From NCBI GenBank assembly GCA_027886175.1, contig JAJNNQ010000040.1, positions 27,238,001 to 27,302,000 of the forward strand: 64,000 bases of DNA. The letters run 5' to 3'. The notes beneath the pieces were generated by a model. The model saw only the letters and a program-made list of their open reading frames with translations. It did not search any database and was not told the origin of the DNA. A program made the position numbers and the translations under genes. Each line of letters starts with the position of its first letter. Position 1 is the stretch's first letter. The stretch is from Phylloscopus collybita. Lineage: Eukaryota > Chordata > Aves > Passeriformes > Phylloscopidae. Of the stretch, positions 22,669-35,868 are shown one piece after another.

Positions 22669-25600
22669 AGTGGTTAACTTCGACACTTGGATTAATTACT
22701 TTGCTGAGTGTGGAGGATTTCAGTCTAAATCTCTTTTTAGACTAAGTATTTGAATTTTAAAACTTGACTCCCATGCAGAGAATGTTTAAGACATCATCCC
22801 AGGTGAAACCCTGAAAGTATTTATTTCCCTAAGCTCTTGTAGCTGCACTTGTGTCCAGTGGACACCAGACATTCAGCTGTGTTGAGCACTCATATTGGTT
22901 TGAATACCTGTACAACCCAAAATTATTTCCTCTGTATAAAGTGCATTCTACAAAAATATTTTTCAAGTAGTGTTCATTGGAAGGTAAAGCCTATGACTTA
23001 GTTTTGGTTAAAGCAAGTTTCTATTTTTAGGTTATGCACAAAATAGTCTAAGAGACTGATACCTCAGATTTCAAGGAAATTTCTGACAAACTCTTCAAAT
23101 GCCCTTGATCGGACACATGCTGCGATGGAGCTTAGGAAACTTTCAATTTGTTTAAAATTTTCAAGTTACATGCAGTATTTAGGGAGTCATTGAGTGAGAA
23201 GCAGAAAACTAGGAGTATTATTGGGCTATGATGAAGAACAGTATCTCTTGTAAGTGCATCTCTCAACATGAGAGTTAAGTGGAGATGAACCTATCACTTT
23301 CTTAGCTACTCTTTGATTAAGACTGCACTTACTACATAAGTATTTTACAATAATTACAGGATACAACTTTCTTTAAAACAGTACAGATTGTGGATATATG
23401 AGTTGATGTTGTGCTTTATTGTCTTTGTGAAGAAATCTGAAGGGTATTGCTACCCCTTTGTGTTACTTTTCCCAGCTGAGAAAGCAAGATGTGAGTGAGC
23501 AGATGCAGAGTTGGTAAAACCCAGGGGGAAACCACTAGCATGTTTTCTGAGAGAGCTGAGATCCTAGAATTAATTTCTCTCTTTGGTCTGGTCAGACAAA
23601 ATCTACTGATAAAAGTGTGCAGGTTTTACTTGGACATTTGAAAAAAAACAAATGAGGAAGAACTTTTCTCCTATGTGTACTACCATATTTTTTCCCAGAA
23701 ATTCTTACTTCACACTGCAACACCTTAGGAGAAAAGATACAGCCTGAGTGCTGAGTACACTGTGCACAATTATAAGTGTGCTGTGCACAGCTTTGCTCTT
23801 TTCAAAGCAAAGTTCTGGTGCTTGTTGTCTTAGTCCAGAAAAATGGAGCTTGAAATCTCTTGCTGGTTTTGCTCTGTACAGCTGCATTTTGTATCATAGC
23901 AATGTTCTGACGCAGCCATTGGAGATATTTCAGGTGAGAGTGGATGGTAATCGTTTACCCTTTTAAGGGCACCTGTTCTCAGAATGAGGGGCTCAGGGGA
24001 AGCAGGGGCTGGTTTTCCCCCACCTGCACTGTAGATGAGCCTGTGCAAAATGCAGGCTCATACCACATAGGCAGGTTTCTCACAGCAGGATGCAAAGGCA
24101 GTGCCTGTAGGCTGTCCTCACAGGTGCAGTAATGATTGCTCTAGCAATATTATCCTTCACTGTGCAAAAGCCTTCTTTAACCTCTGCTTTCAAATGGTTT
24201 TAAGCTGCTGCCACATGTCAAGCACGTAACAGCTAACACGTTGTTATAAGCACACATGCTAAAGCCATTAAGCTCTGACAGCTTGAGCAATAAGTGCTGT
24301 ACTTTGGAAGGGAGAGTGATGCTGCTTACTTGTCCTTGCAGCCCTCATTATCCATAATATACTTATGGCAGAAGTGTTCTGTGTGTGATTACCAGAAAAG
24401 AAAAAAGCTCTGCTTATTTTTTTTATAATTATTATTGCAGGGTTGTGAAGATAAGGTGATGTTTAGACTCTAAGGACAGGGATTTGCTATAGAAATTTGA
24501 AGTGCCTCTTAAAGCCTCAGAAATAAATTTCTTCCTTTTTTTTTATGGCTATGATGGTGTTTTGCAGAAAGTAATGGCCAGGTTTTCAAGTGAATTCACA
24601 GAGAATATAAGGATAACCAGGATAACTCCTTCAAAACAAAACTCCTTCAAAAGGAAAACCTACTTAATTCTCATACATCACTTTGTTCCCTATAGAAAAT
24701 AGGTTTGAAGAGTTTATGAAGTTTCATGAGATAGCAAAGGCTCTTTGAAGGGAAGCCGTTTAAATGACAGAAAATGTATCATCAGAAGGTTTTGTAGTTG
24801 TAGTAGGTATAGGGAAAACCTTGACATATACTTTCTTATGTTAGAAAATATAAAATGTGTGTGTGGCTATTCCCATCAAAAATATAAAACTTAGGACCCT
24901 GGTAGGCAATGTTATTTTAAAATCAAAATATGTCCAATTACAAGCCAGAACTTTATTCTTTTGAAAGATCATATCAATCTCTATTATTTTGATAAGACTT
25001 ATCTCTTTCTTTAACAAAGACCACTTTTACTGAAATCAGTCAGATGCTTTGATTTTTCTGTAGGGGGAATGAGGTCTTTTTGTGTATGTTTGTTGAAGCT
25101 TATTCACATGAAAATTTCAAATCACCATCACTGTGATTTAACTTTGGTTTTAGGTATATCTTAGTTGTATTGCAAGGTCACAAACTGTGGAATGTTTAGA
25201 CATAGAAGCACTTGAAATGAGAGATGAAATCTTCTGCCCTGTTGACATTTCTTGGTGTTTTCATTCTTGGTGTTACAGAGTTCACAAGCAACAGATTTTT
25301 TTTCCAAATTTCCCATTACATTATGTCTGATAATCAGTACAAAGAGTGACGCTTGCCAGATTTAGCTATACAAGTTTCATTTTGAGTTCTATATTCACTC
25401 AAACATTCCATGTATGATTTTAGAAGGTTAAAAAAAAGAAGTGGACTTTTTTTTTTTTAATTTTTTTTTTTTTTTTTTGTAACTGAGTGGAGTTTGGCAG
25501 TTTCAGGAATTCAGATCTTAAGAGAAAAAGAATATGACAAAATAAAATATGGGTGGAGGTTTGAATTCCAGGCTACAGATACGAAGTCTTTTCTAACATG

Positions 25601-27694
25601 AATACTGAGATCCAGTATATAGGGGATTGAGAGAGGTGACTTAGCAACAAGATGAAATATGTTGCATTTTTTAACCTTTGCTTGCTTGAACCGGACTGAA
25701 AATAAATCAAATTACATAAAAGATATTTTTTTCTAGAACAAATGGAACATTCAAGTTCCTCTGAAGTTAATCCAAGATTTTTGTCTCTGAACATACAATT
25801 CTCAACATCCCTGTAATTCTACCACTAACACATTCTGGCAAACAAGCAAGACTCGACATGAGCTCTCATCCTCAATAAAGAAAAATAATTGTCTGTTATT
25901 TCCCTAGCTCTTATGGACCTACTTGTAAAACTTGCCGCTTCTTCCATAGCTTTAGACCTCACATGAAATTTTCCATCAGTTCACTACATTCTTCTGTTAA
26001 TCACTGAAATTTCTGATTTAAATTTCAGCCTGAAAGAGACAAAAATATGCGGGAGTAACTGCTACGAATGACCAGTTTACTGCAGAGCTAACTCTTGTGA
26101 GTGGGACTATTCCTGGCAAAGGGAAATTTGGTTAGCTGTGTTTGCATAATAATGTAGTAAAATTGGAAGTTTAATTCTACACCCCCACACTAAATGTCTA
26201 GGAACATCAGTTTTTCTGGACAGCTAATGCAGAGGCAGTTTACTGCAGAGCACAGTAACAGAGGGACTTTGACTCTCGTGCTCTGGAGCGTGTGGAAGGA
26301 AAGCACGTGTGGAGTTGCATCTGGTTGGAAGATCTGATTCTTGGCACTCAGGGTGTGAACAAAAGTGGCATTTTCATAGCCCAGCTGAGTTCTTGGGAGC
26401 AGCAGATGTCCCCAAAGGACAGACTGCAAGTGGTCTGTCTTGTCCACTTCACCCTGCAACACAAAGCTGCAGAGGATGAAGCCCTCCTTTCCAAGCAGTG
26501 GGCCATAGTCTGAGGAGCAGCTCCTGGAACAGATGAGATGGAGATAAAAGGAAAATAAGAAAAAAAGGAGACACCTTGCAAGCAAGAGCTAGCTGATTGT
26601 ACCCTTTTCATTAAGACAAAATAATTCAAATTTGCTTCCACCTCTGAGAAGCATTCCACAAGTCCTTCTCCCACTCATCCTGCTGACTCACTTAAGCCAT
26701 GGAGCCACTTAAGCTTATTTTTTGGGAATAAATATTAACCTGTCCACTGAAACACATCCTCTTAATAGTCTCACTTTCTTAATTGATGCTATTGACAATT
26801 ACTTTAATGCATTGTTTAATCAAAGCCACTTTCAACAGAATCTTTAACATATTTTGAGAAAATAAATTTCAAAATATAATTTTTGGTTGTTTGATTCTCA
26901 GCACTGTAAAATCCCTCTCACTTTGCATTTTGAAGAAATTCCCATGTAACATATTAGCAACCTATAAGAAACTCCACTAAAATGAAAATAAATAGTCCTC
27001 TTAGACACCGAAGGGCATACCTCTCCATTTAGTAACCCTGGTAAGAATGTAGGTAAGTCGAGGGAGCAGCTCTGCTTATGTGTCAAACCCAAATTCAAAT
27101 ACATAAATTGGCTGATAATGCTTAAAAACATCCTTTCCCATCATGGTCACTCCATGACTGAGGAAATTGTAGCTCGAAGATAGTCCTTAATCCAGGTTAA
27201 GTGCTTTTTTACCTTTTTGTTTATGGAAGTGGCTTATGTAAGGAAAGGGGAAGCCTGATTTCAAATCATTCTGCTTCTGATTAGCTCTGCAAAGTCAACA
27301 GAAAGATGCAGGGATACTTTATCACAGTCATGACCTTTTCACGTTTTCACTGCTGTCTCAGTGAAGTTGACATTCCAGTTCTAGCACTGGCTACTTGTTC
27401 ACAGAGTTACACAACACCTGGTTTTGTGGACTGGAAGGGGGAAGGGTGGAAGGAGAAGAGATAAAAAACACAAGCCATGGCAAAATAAACAATGTATACA
27501 TTTCTCCTCAATAAATAATATTAAAAAAATCTGTTGGAGTGATTTTTGGGAAAAAAGGGGTGCCAGAAGGCTTGAGCTGTCTGTTGTGCTCAGGAAAGGG
27601 TGGGAAGAGCACAGAAGGATGCCAAAGGAAAGAGAAGAAAGAAAGGGACAGTGATTTGCAGTTGTATTCTCAACATGGGTTTTTTACCTTACAG
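22669..27694. other. Unassigned AT-rich DNA
   Basis: No gene was recognised. T runs occur at about 25448-25480. A segment at 23834-23933 on the plus strand lies between ttgttgtcttag and the donor tttcag/gtgaga with one open frame. A less AT-rich patch at 26200-26585 is open on both strands, and its minus-strand frame begins with a hydrophobic stretch (LLFFLFSFYLHLI) that looks like a signal peptide by chance. None is strong enough to call. Confidence 0.5.
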
Positions 27695-27868
27695 GGCTGA
27701 AGCACCTTTGGGCTTGAGCACATACTCTACTATCTCTGTGAGAGCAGAAATATACTGTCCCTGGTTTCTGTTTCATGGTAGCAGCCCTGAAAGTGGAGCC
27801 TGCGTCATCTCCTCAATGCCAGCTATTTCTGCAAGGAACTCGCAGGACTCACAGCCAGGAGGTTGGAG
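27695..27868 (+). other. Exon-like segment (174 nt), coding status unknown
   Basis: An acceptor with a pyrimidine tract (gggttttttaccttacag) precedes it and a good donor (ttggag/gtgagc) follows. One frame is open for all 58 codons, including LGLSTYSTISVRAEIYCPWF. The length is a multiple of three. No domain was recognised. It could be a long non-coding RNA exon, a cryptic exon or chance. Confidence 0.25.
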
Positions 27869-29406
27869 GTGAGCTCAGTATGATGTTATCATGACTCTTG
27901 TGGTAGCTGGTGTTTTCCTTTTAGACAAAAGTCATGAGTCTATGCGAGTCATAACTTTCAGCTAAGAGGAAAATTTGCCTCTAGTTGTAGAGAAGGGCTT
28001 AAAAATGTAACCTTAGTGAACTTCTCAGGTTTCACATGAAGAAAATAAAAAGACAAAAGAAAATGGCTTTTAAGACAATAGTTTTTGGGGTTTTGCTTAT
28101 TTAGATTGTGTTTTCTTGTAAGTCAATTTCCTTTTTGTTTTGATATCAAGGAGAATTTGCTTTGGAGAGTGCGACAGTACAGCATAATACACACCACATG
28201 TGTTTCTTTGCATGACTAACCCATGCATTTAACATCTTTTATTATGATTTTCTAAAGGCAGGACTGCAACTGTGTTGTTGGATGAGATCTATTGTCAGAA
28301 TTACCTAGAATGACAGAGAACAAAGTCTTGTTGTGCAGCAATCTCCAGTGACCTCATGAGTAATGTTCTGTAATTGCCTTGTTAAAAAAATGCTCTTACA
28401 CAGTCTCTGCTCACAAGATGCTGTGAAGCATGTTTGCATGAAGAGCCTCATGCTTTACATGAAGTGGTAGAAATTGCTGGTTTTAGAGACTGTGTCAGAA
28501 GGACTAAAGAAAATTCACCTCACCAGGAGAAAAAAATCTGTTTACCCTAGGAGTGGGAAAAATCCCTCTAGAATTCTGGGTTGCTGTTAATGACCTGATT
28601 TCAGCTTTTTTATGTTGAAAAAGTGCTTCCTTGAGGAACTCTGTGGGGTACGTTGTGTATGCACAGTCACAAAACAGGCTGACTCTCCTCTCCTCCACCA
28701 ACTGGAACAGTTAAATAACTGGCCTTTTGTTTTGTGCCTTCTGAAAAACATCCGTAACCTTGTCTCCTGGTACACATTTCTAACCTAAGCTATGTGTTCA
28801 CTAGTTATTGCAGCAATTGTCAACTTCCTCTAACACTGAAATGGTTGTGAGTAATTCACCTGCTCTCGTGTGAGAGCCAGCTGTCATGGACAATATCCAA
28901 AGGATTATTTATACACCAAATGCACAACATTGATTTTTTCTTTTGCTCTCTCCTTAAAAAATTCAGGAGAGGCAATGCCTGGAAAGGCCTAAGCAGGCAT
29001 TAAGGAATCATTCCTTTGCCCCACCTCTTTTAAATACCGTGCTGATGTTTTCCCTCAGCAAATGAGTAAAACTGCACTTGTCAAAGTTAGTTCCCATTTC
29101 AATCAATACTAGTGTGAAACATGAGAAGAAAATAATTTATTATTTAGTTCCAAGGATTATTTCAGATAGAGACTGTAAAAAGAACAAGGCTCAGTATTTT
29201 TAAGATAAGCTCCTGATTGAGGAATCATTTGTTCTTTCTGTGGAAAAAGGATAGATTATGAAATTAATGCCATCTTATACAACCTAGTCAAGATCACTGA
29301 CTTTGGCCTTAATAGAGGTTCCTTTGTTTTTTGTAAGTAGTGGGGTTTATTATCCAATGGTCAGAGCTAGAAATCTATTCCTCCCCAAAAAACATCATTC
29401 CCAAAG

Positions 29407-29432
29407 CCTAATGCTTTCTGGAAAGCATTAGG
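29407..29432. repeat. Perfect 12-bp inverted repeat, 2-nt centre
   Basis: The arm cctaatgctttc at 29407-29418 is exactly complementary to gaaagcattagg at 29421-29432, with tg between them. It is too short for a microRNA precursor. Confidence 0.9.
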
Positions 29433-31048
29433 AAGAAATCTGGCTGGACGCCAAACCTTCTTAATATTTGCCTATATGAACCTCAAGAGCCTGTAGGGAT
29501 ACAAAAAGTTAGCGCTGGGCAGGGTCAGTGCCACAGAGCATTATCATTTCCTTGATGTTTATTGCAATTCAGCTGTACAGGTGTTGGTAAATGTGAGATT
29601 GGACCATGTGTCTGTGAGAGAGTTAAACCCAGGTGCAATTTCAAAATCTTACCCTGGTGATGTTGGGCAGGAGGAAAGGAATGAGACCCTGGGGGGCTGG
29701 TGGCGCCCGCTTGAACGCACACAGAGGTGGAAGTCGGTGTCTGATTCTGAGACAAAATGAATATAACATTTCACACAGGAATGTGTTGCCCTTTTTATCT
29801 TCTTCCTTACTTAGTCTCCTGTGTTGTCTAGCCTCAGTCTTTAGTGAAATACTGCAGCCTACCAACACTCAGTCTGTGTTTAAAAGAGAGACAGTCCTTC
29901 GTTAATTGAATATGTGATTGTGCTTTTCTGTAATCAAAGTTAATAAAAGTAGCACTCTTGTAGGAGAAATAATAATGGCCTTTTAAGACAGAAAGACAGT
30001 TATTGGCAAATTTTTAAGTTTATGTTTTCCAAAATATATGCAATTCAGTAACATTTCACCGTTCTCCTCTTTTGGCTGCCTTGAATACTTTGAAGTCCCA
30101 CCCATGAGAGGATCTGGGGGAGGACAGATCTGCAACCCTTTGTAGCTGGATCATAAAAAGTCTGCAGACTGCAAGTGGTGAATCTTACCATTATGTATTG
30201 GTCATAGGAGCCACTTCTTGCATTTTAGACAATTCATAATTTCATTTTTTTTTTGTCATTTTCCTTACAAATTGTTATCAGAACTTTCTGTGAACTTTCT
30301 GATAATTACTGTGTTGGTGTGTACGTGTGTGTGTGTTTGTGTTTCAAAGATGTGTATATATTGTACATATGGAGAGAAATTCCCATTTTTTCATCACCTC
30401 AGGACATTACAGTATTTTGGCTCTGATTTTATCCTCCAGCTTTAATGTGCCCATTTCAGAGTATAACTCCAAGCCTTTGTGAGAAGTCCTGGGGATCAAG
30501 TCACCTGTAGAACAAAAAAAAAATTGTGTCAGAATGAATAAAGCTGCCTCCAAACCTCTACCATCGTTCTTTCATGCTCCATCAACATTTCAGCCAAGCT
30601 GCAGGCACTCTGGTTCACCATTTAGCTCTTTCCAGGGACATTCAATTTTAAGAATAATTAAACATAAGCTTCACAAGACCTGTTTAAACTTTACCATTTG
30701 CTTAAGTGATAAAGCCTAAAAGGACAGTTTAATTTTGAGTAAAGCATCCAACCTGAACACCTGAACACAACCCTCCTTGGCTAATCTTTGCTTGCTGACA
30801 TTTATTGTATTGCTGTCTCTCATTCAGTGCCTCCAAGTAGCTCCTTGTAGTTCGCAACCATCAGGAAAAAGTTCTGACAGTCAAGCCATTCCCTGTCCTT
30901 TTAGCATCCCATTATTAATGTTGGTGTCTGTTCCTGATCCTTTTCCAGATTACAAATAAGTTCTTCTGGCTATAAACTATCTAAAATCATGATTCTCCAT
31001 GTTTCAGTGCAATAGGAAACATTCAAACCACCAAGAAACCATCTCCAT

Positions 31049-31075
31049 TCTCTTGATGGAGAAACCATCAAGAGA
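31049..31075. repeat. Perfect 11-bp inverted repeat, 5-nt loop
   Basis: The arm tctcttgatgg (31049-31059) pairs with ccatcaagaga (31065-31075) around agaaa. No function is implied. Confidence 0.9.
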
Positions 31076-31194
31076 CACAAAACCCATTTAAGCATTTGGA
31101 AATGAGTTTGAGGTCTAACAGAAAAAGTTTCTAATATTAGAGAAATCAGAAGTGTATTCTCCAGATCTTCACAATTTTTTCCTGATATTTGCAG

Positions 31195-31262
31195 CTGCAT
31201 GTTGGTTGCTGAATAACAGCCAGAAGCATGGGGGACCACAAGAGGAGAGAGACCATTGTGAG
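31195..31262 (+). other. Exon-like segment (68 nt)
   Basis: A strong acceptor (cacaattttttcctgatatttgcag, seen at 31170-31194) precedes it and a good donor (attgtgag/gtgagc) follows. One frame is open (NNSQKHGGPQEERDHCE). It lies 3.3 kb downstream of the segment at 27695-27868 on the same strand, so the two could be spliced together, for example in a long non-coding RNA. Confidence 0.2.
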
Positions 31263-32745
31263 GTGAGCTGCTAATTTATATTCTGTTGCTGGCTTAATAT
31301 TTTCATAAGATAGTGTCTTTCTAATATAAACAATAGGTCAGATATTAACTGGGAAAAAGCATAAAAGGCATGACCTTTTAGCATAAAGGCTTTTATTTAA
31401 TTTGCAATCTGCATTAGAAATGCCTCTTTTGGAAAGTACTCTCAGGAAAGATGAAGAATGGTGATGCATAAGGAGATTCCTGGTGTCCATTGATTTGCCT
31501 TCAAATAACTGAATCTCACTGTTATGAATGGTGGTTTTTTTTCATATCTAGAAATAAAGATGAATAGAGATGATCTAATACAGTATAAATATTATCTAAT
31601 ATATTTTTTTTCTGCTGTTAAAGGGGACTAAAAGGTGCTTATCTTAATTTCTGCCTCTTTTATTTTCTTCTGCTTGATTTTTGTACAGGATTCAGAAGTT
31701 CAACATATCCTGGCTGCATCAGCAACTTAGTGTTGTAACCAGTAAAAGCCTTTAATGACATCTACACTAGCAAGAGGAATGTTCTAACAGGAGAGGCTCT
31801 GTATAGCAACACAGATTGTGTAAGAAACTTTGTCTGCATTGCAGTCACTTTCCTCCAGACCAATTTAGTATGACCCCATGAGATGATAGCTAATTAGCAA
31901 CTACAATATATTAAATGTGATCCCAGATTGCAGCTTTCACTTTAGTGTTACCTAAAGGGAACAGAGTTTGTGCCTCCTGACACCCCTCTGTTATGCAAAC
32001 CAAGGTGTAGCGAGAGGACCACTGCAAAATTCACTTGGAAGTAATTTCCTGAGCCAAATTAGAACAATTATGTGGATGCACTCTTAAATATCTATGCTGA
32101 AGTTCTAAACTTTGCCCTCCAGGAGGATGTACCCAGCTTTGCTTTGTCTATCTAGGAGTCTGAAGAGAGATTGTTTGATCTGCTTCCTTCTACTAATGTA
32201 AGATAAAATGTATTTTTCCTGGTATTTTCCAGCTTGCTTGTAAGATGTCCAAAAATGTAAACTTATCACTTCCCACATAATCTATTCTAGTTTGTTCCCT
32301 CTTGGATATTACTTGCTTTACAAACACTTCTAATAAAGATTAAGCTGAGGTTTCTTTCTCACTGTTAAATTCACTTCTGCTCATCAAATTCACCACAGAA
32401 ACAGATTGTCCTGTTACTTTTTGAAATAAGCTTCAGTATCCTTGAGACCATACATTGCCTAGAGGGAATTTAATTTGTATATTTGTATATATATGTATGT
32501 ACAGATGTGTATATATTCATATATTTTTAGCTCAAACTAGAAACAAAATTTATGAGCATTCGCATTCATTCAAGCAAATATGTGGAAAATGGGAATTTAT
32601 CCCTTGTTAAAATAACCTTATCTCATAAATTTTAGCAATGTATCAAACCATTATCAAGGCTCTATGATTTCTTTCTGTGCTCATAAGTTTTCTATGATAG
32701 GACTTTTTTTTTTAAGAGCATGCATAGGGTTTTTTATAAAGAGAA
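31263..32745. other. Unassigned AT-rich DNA
   Basis: Nothing was recognised except a TA/TG-rich stretch at about 32477-32527. Confidence 0.6.
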
Positions 32746-32875
32746 GTTTTGGTTTTGTTGGTTTGGTTTTGGTTTTGTTTGGTTGTTTGGGGTTTTTGTT
32801 GTTGTTTTGGTGGGTTTTTTGTTTGGTTGTTTTTTGGGTTTTTTGTTTGTTTGTTTGGGTTTTTTTGTATTTTTT
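32746..32875. repeat. T/G-rich low-complexity tract
   Basis: About 130 bases of TTTGG, TTTTG and GTTG units, of the same class as 7052-7274. Confidence 0.9.
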
Positions 32876-35634
32876 CTTTAATCTGATCTAGAACCTATCA
32901 GACATGTAGAAAACAACATACTGTCTTCTCAGCAACATAACCCCATTTTCAGCTTTCTTCATATTGGTGTAGGCACTGGTTTCTGAACATTTTGATCTTT
33001 CTAGTACATTACTCAGAAAATTGCTCCTCCAGAAATTTAGGCTGGGGTACAGAGATGAGCTTAAAATGTTCTGCTGATATAGGAATATAAGTCTTGACAA
33101 ATTTTGTGTGTATCACTGGTAGGAAAAAACCTGAAGTTGCTGGCGGCATCCCTGGGAATAAATGAGCAGAGGACTCTGTGTTTAGACTCCAGCCCTTTGG
33201 TTCCTTTAATTCTTACATGTGAAAGAGAAAGGGGTTTGATGTTTGTTTTAATACTTTAGCCTGTGGGCTGTTGAAATAATTTTTAATTTACTACAAGATG
33301 ATTCAATAAGTCAGTGTATTATTGGCCAGATTTAGTATTCTATTTTGTACCTCTAATGTCTCTTAATGAAATTAATTTATTTTTTTCTGGTCTCTTCCAG
33401 GAAATGAAGACAAGGGATGAAAAATGTTCTATTTGAAATTTGAATAATTAAAGGAAGATAATTCAGTGAGATGTTCAATTTTTTACATAGCTTGTTGCAA
33501 AGAAAGGGAATCCAAAAACTGTGTAACATAAGGAAGCTTTATTGAAGGATTTAGTTTAATCTACAATCCCCGTATTTTTCTAGGCTATTATATGCAATTA
33601 GTCCAACTATAGCAATTTCCCAACTGACTTCGTTTTTATTTAACTGAATTGCAGACAATACCATGAACTCATATTCCTCAAAAGTAATAAGATTTTTATT
33701 TAATACCAAGCCTTACAGAGTTAAGACACTTCACAGATGGCTAAATAACTGGCTAAACCTGCATTATAATTCTGTGCCAAGTGATAACAATAATAAGAGG
33801 AAACCCAGTAAGTTGCAGCTGATAATAATTATGGCAGCTAGGAGACCAAATGTTTCCTTACAGCAGGGGTGCCACAAATCTAATGCTCCTCTAGCCTCTC
33901 TCATGGAAACAAACTTATTGGGACGAGAAACTGATGTTTTGCGTTGCTGCATTATACTGAAATATCTAAATTTCTGGTGGCAAGAGACCAGTTAACTTAG
34001 GAAGGCAAATCCAAGTTGTTAAAAAAAAAAAAAAAAAAGTTTTGATATTTTCTTCTCAGTATATGCTATACAGGTGTTTCCCTCACCAGGTTCTTGTCAG
34101 AAACAAAATAGTCAGTGTTGTCCAAAAAAAATTAGTGAGAGTCGTTACTGGAAAATGTGTAGTTAAGTATGAGCAGAACTAGTAAATTCAGTGCTATTGC
34201 ATATGTTGTCATTCATGATAACTTCAGCCCATGCATCTTGCCAGTTTCATCAGAACTGCTGGGTTGACTTCTGGATTATGGATTCCTGGATTATGATATT
34301 TTTAGAAACCTTTCATAATTTAAATCACATTGCCTTTACACACCCAGTCAACAGTCTTCATACTGAAGTGTATAACTGTGAATGTAATAATGTCGATTTG
34401 ACAATGAAATTTTCAGTTTTTTGTTGAGGTGTAAACAAGAAGAGAATTTGACTGACTTCTAAAGCATGAATTCTTCTCCATTTCAAAATCAGAAATGGTA
34501 TGACACTTTATTTTCCCACTGGATATAAAAAAATAAGCTGAGCAACCCTGGTATAGAGCCATAATTGTCAAACTAAGCTCATGTACTAGATACTCATGAA
34601 ATCACATGTTGCTACTTCTGAGAACCTGTTTTCCAAACAAGTTTTTGAGATAGGAAGGTTATAAAAAAATACGAACTCTTTGGGGGGGTACACACACTAC
34701 TTCTGAGAACATAGTCAAAGAAAATGATCATGATGTCATGTTTTATATCTCTTTTATATCAGACTTTAAAATAAATTTGATAAAATCAGCAGAAAACCTG
34801 AAATCTTCATAGAGGCTCTTGATTTTTCATGTCTTTCTATGAAAATCCAGTTTCTTGGCACCCTTGCTTTACTGGGGACAAATATAAAGGATTATTCTTT
34901 TTCCCCATCTGTCTGGAGGGTCTTGTACCTACCCATCAAAAAGGGAAATCAAGGAAAGCTCTAATGTAAGCTGTCCTTTTTGGCAAAAGGAAAACAAGTT
35001 GCTGATTTCCTTGTTCTAATGTGGATTACTACCACTTTTTAAAAGCTTTGATCAGTAGAGATCTCCAAAGGAGGTTTTGATGGAGGGAAAATTGCCTGTG
35101 TGTTCCATGAGCAAAGACTCCTTAACTCAGAGAGAAGAAAACTTAACTTAGCATTGTATTCTTCCACTGTGTGAGGGATGGACTATGAACACTGAGCAGT
35201 TAATCTTGATGTACCTTTTCATTTTCTCTCATTCTTGCTTTGAATTTAGTAGCTCACTCATACCCTTCAGTGATCACAAAGCTTCCAGAAAAACATAATT
35301 AGCATGTTTTTTCAGTCTTGTAAATATTCTGGCTGAAATACCTCATTTACTAGCAGACCACAGCTTTATTTTTCCAGACAAGTGGCTTTGGATTCCACCC
35401 TTTGACTGAAAGCAAGTTCATGAGCTCAGACCAAAAAATTGAAGAACAGAAACATTTTTCTCGTCCCAATTACTGCTTCTTGTTTTAATCAACAGAATTT
35501 TATGACACCGAAGTCTCATCCACCTGTTCTCTAATACTTTGGGATGGGGAATAATTTATACACATGGGAAAAGTTTTGATTCCACAGTAATTGTGGCCTG
35601 TATTCTGACTGGCAGACTTAGTATGCTTTTTTGT
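32876..35634. other. Unassigned AT-rich DNA
   Basis: No gene was recognised. A strong acceptor-like tttttctggtctcttccag ends at about 33401, but no donor or long open frame follows. An A18 run is at about 34021-34038. The 14-base motif ctacttctgagaac is repeated at about 34612 and 34698. Confidence 0.5.
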
Positions 35635-35868
35635 GTTTTGTGTTCGTTTTTTGTTTGTTTGTTTGTTTGTTTTGGTTTTTGTTTGTTTGTTTGTTTGTTT
35701 TGGTTTTTTGTTTGTTTTGTTTTGTTTTTGTTTTTTTTGTTGTTGTTGTTTTGTGGGGGTTTTTTTTGTTTTGTTTTTGTTTTTGTTTTTTTGGGTTTGT
35801 TGGTTTTTTTTGGGAGGGGGAGGGTTTGGGTTTTTTTGTTTGTTTTGTTTGTTTGTTTGTGCTTTTTT
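35635..35868. repeat. T/G-rich low-complexity tract
   Basis: About 230 bases of TTTG, TTTTTG, TTGTTG and TTGGG units. It contains the G-rich core at 35812-35830. The open frames here on both strands are composition artefacts. Confidence 0.9.
35812..35830 (+). repeat. Canonical G-quadruplex motif
   Basis: The sequence gggagggggagggtttggg fits four runs of at least three G with loops of one to three bases. It sits inside the T/G tract. Confidence 0.85.

Larger units (their letters stand above)
27869..31194. other. Unassigned DNA with two short hairpins
   Basis: A perfect 26-bp hairpin lies at 29407-29432, and another sits at 31049-31075. A minus-strand patch at 29653-29746 lies between tttgtctcag and the donor caccagg/gtaag and is open for 31 Ser/Thr/Pro-rich codons. 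A short GT run is at about 30316-30341. Confidence 0.5.

Noticed and set aside
26190..26585. 131-codon minus frame with an N-terminal signal-peptide-like stretch
   Set aside because: The opposite strand is also open, no mature-domain motifs were seen, and T-rich codons give leucine/phenylalanine runs by chance.
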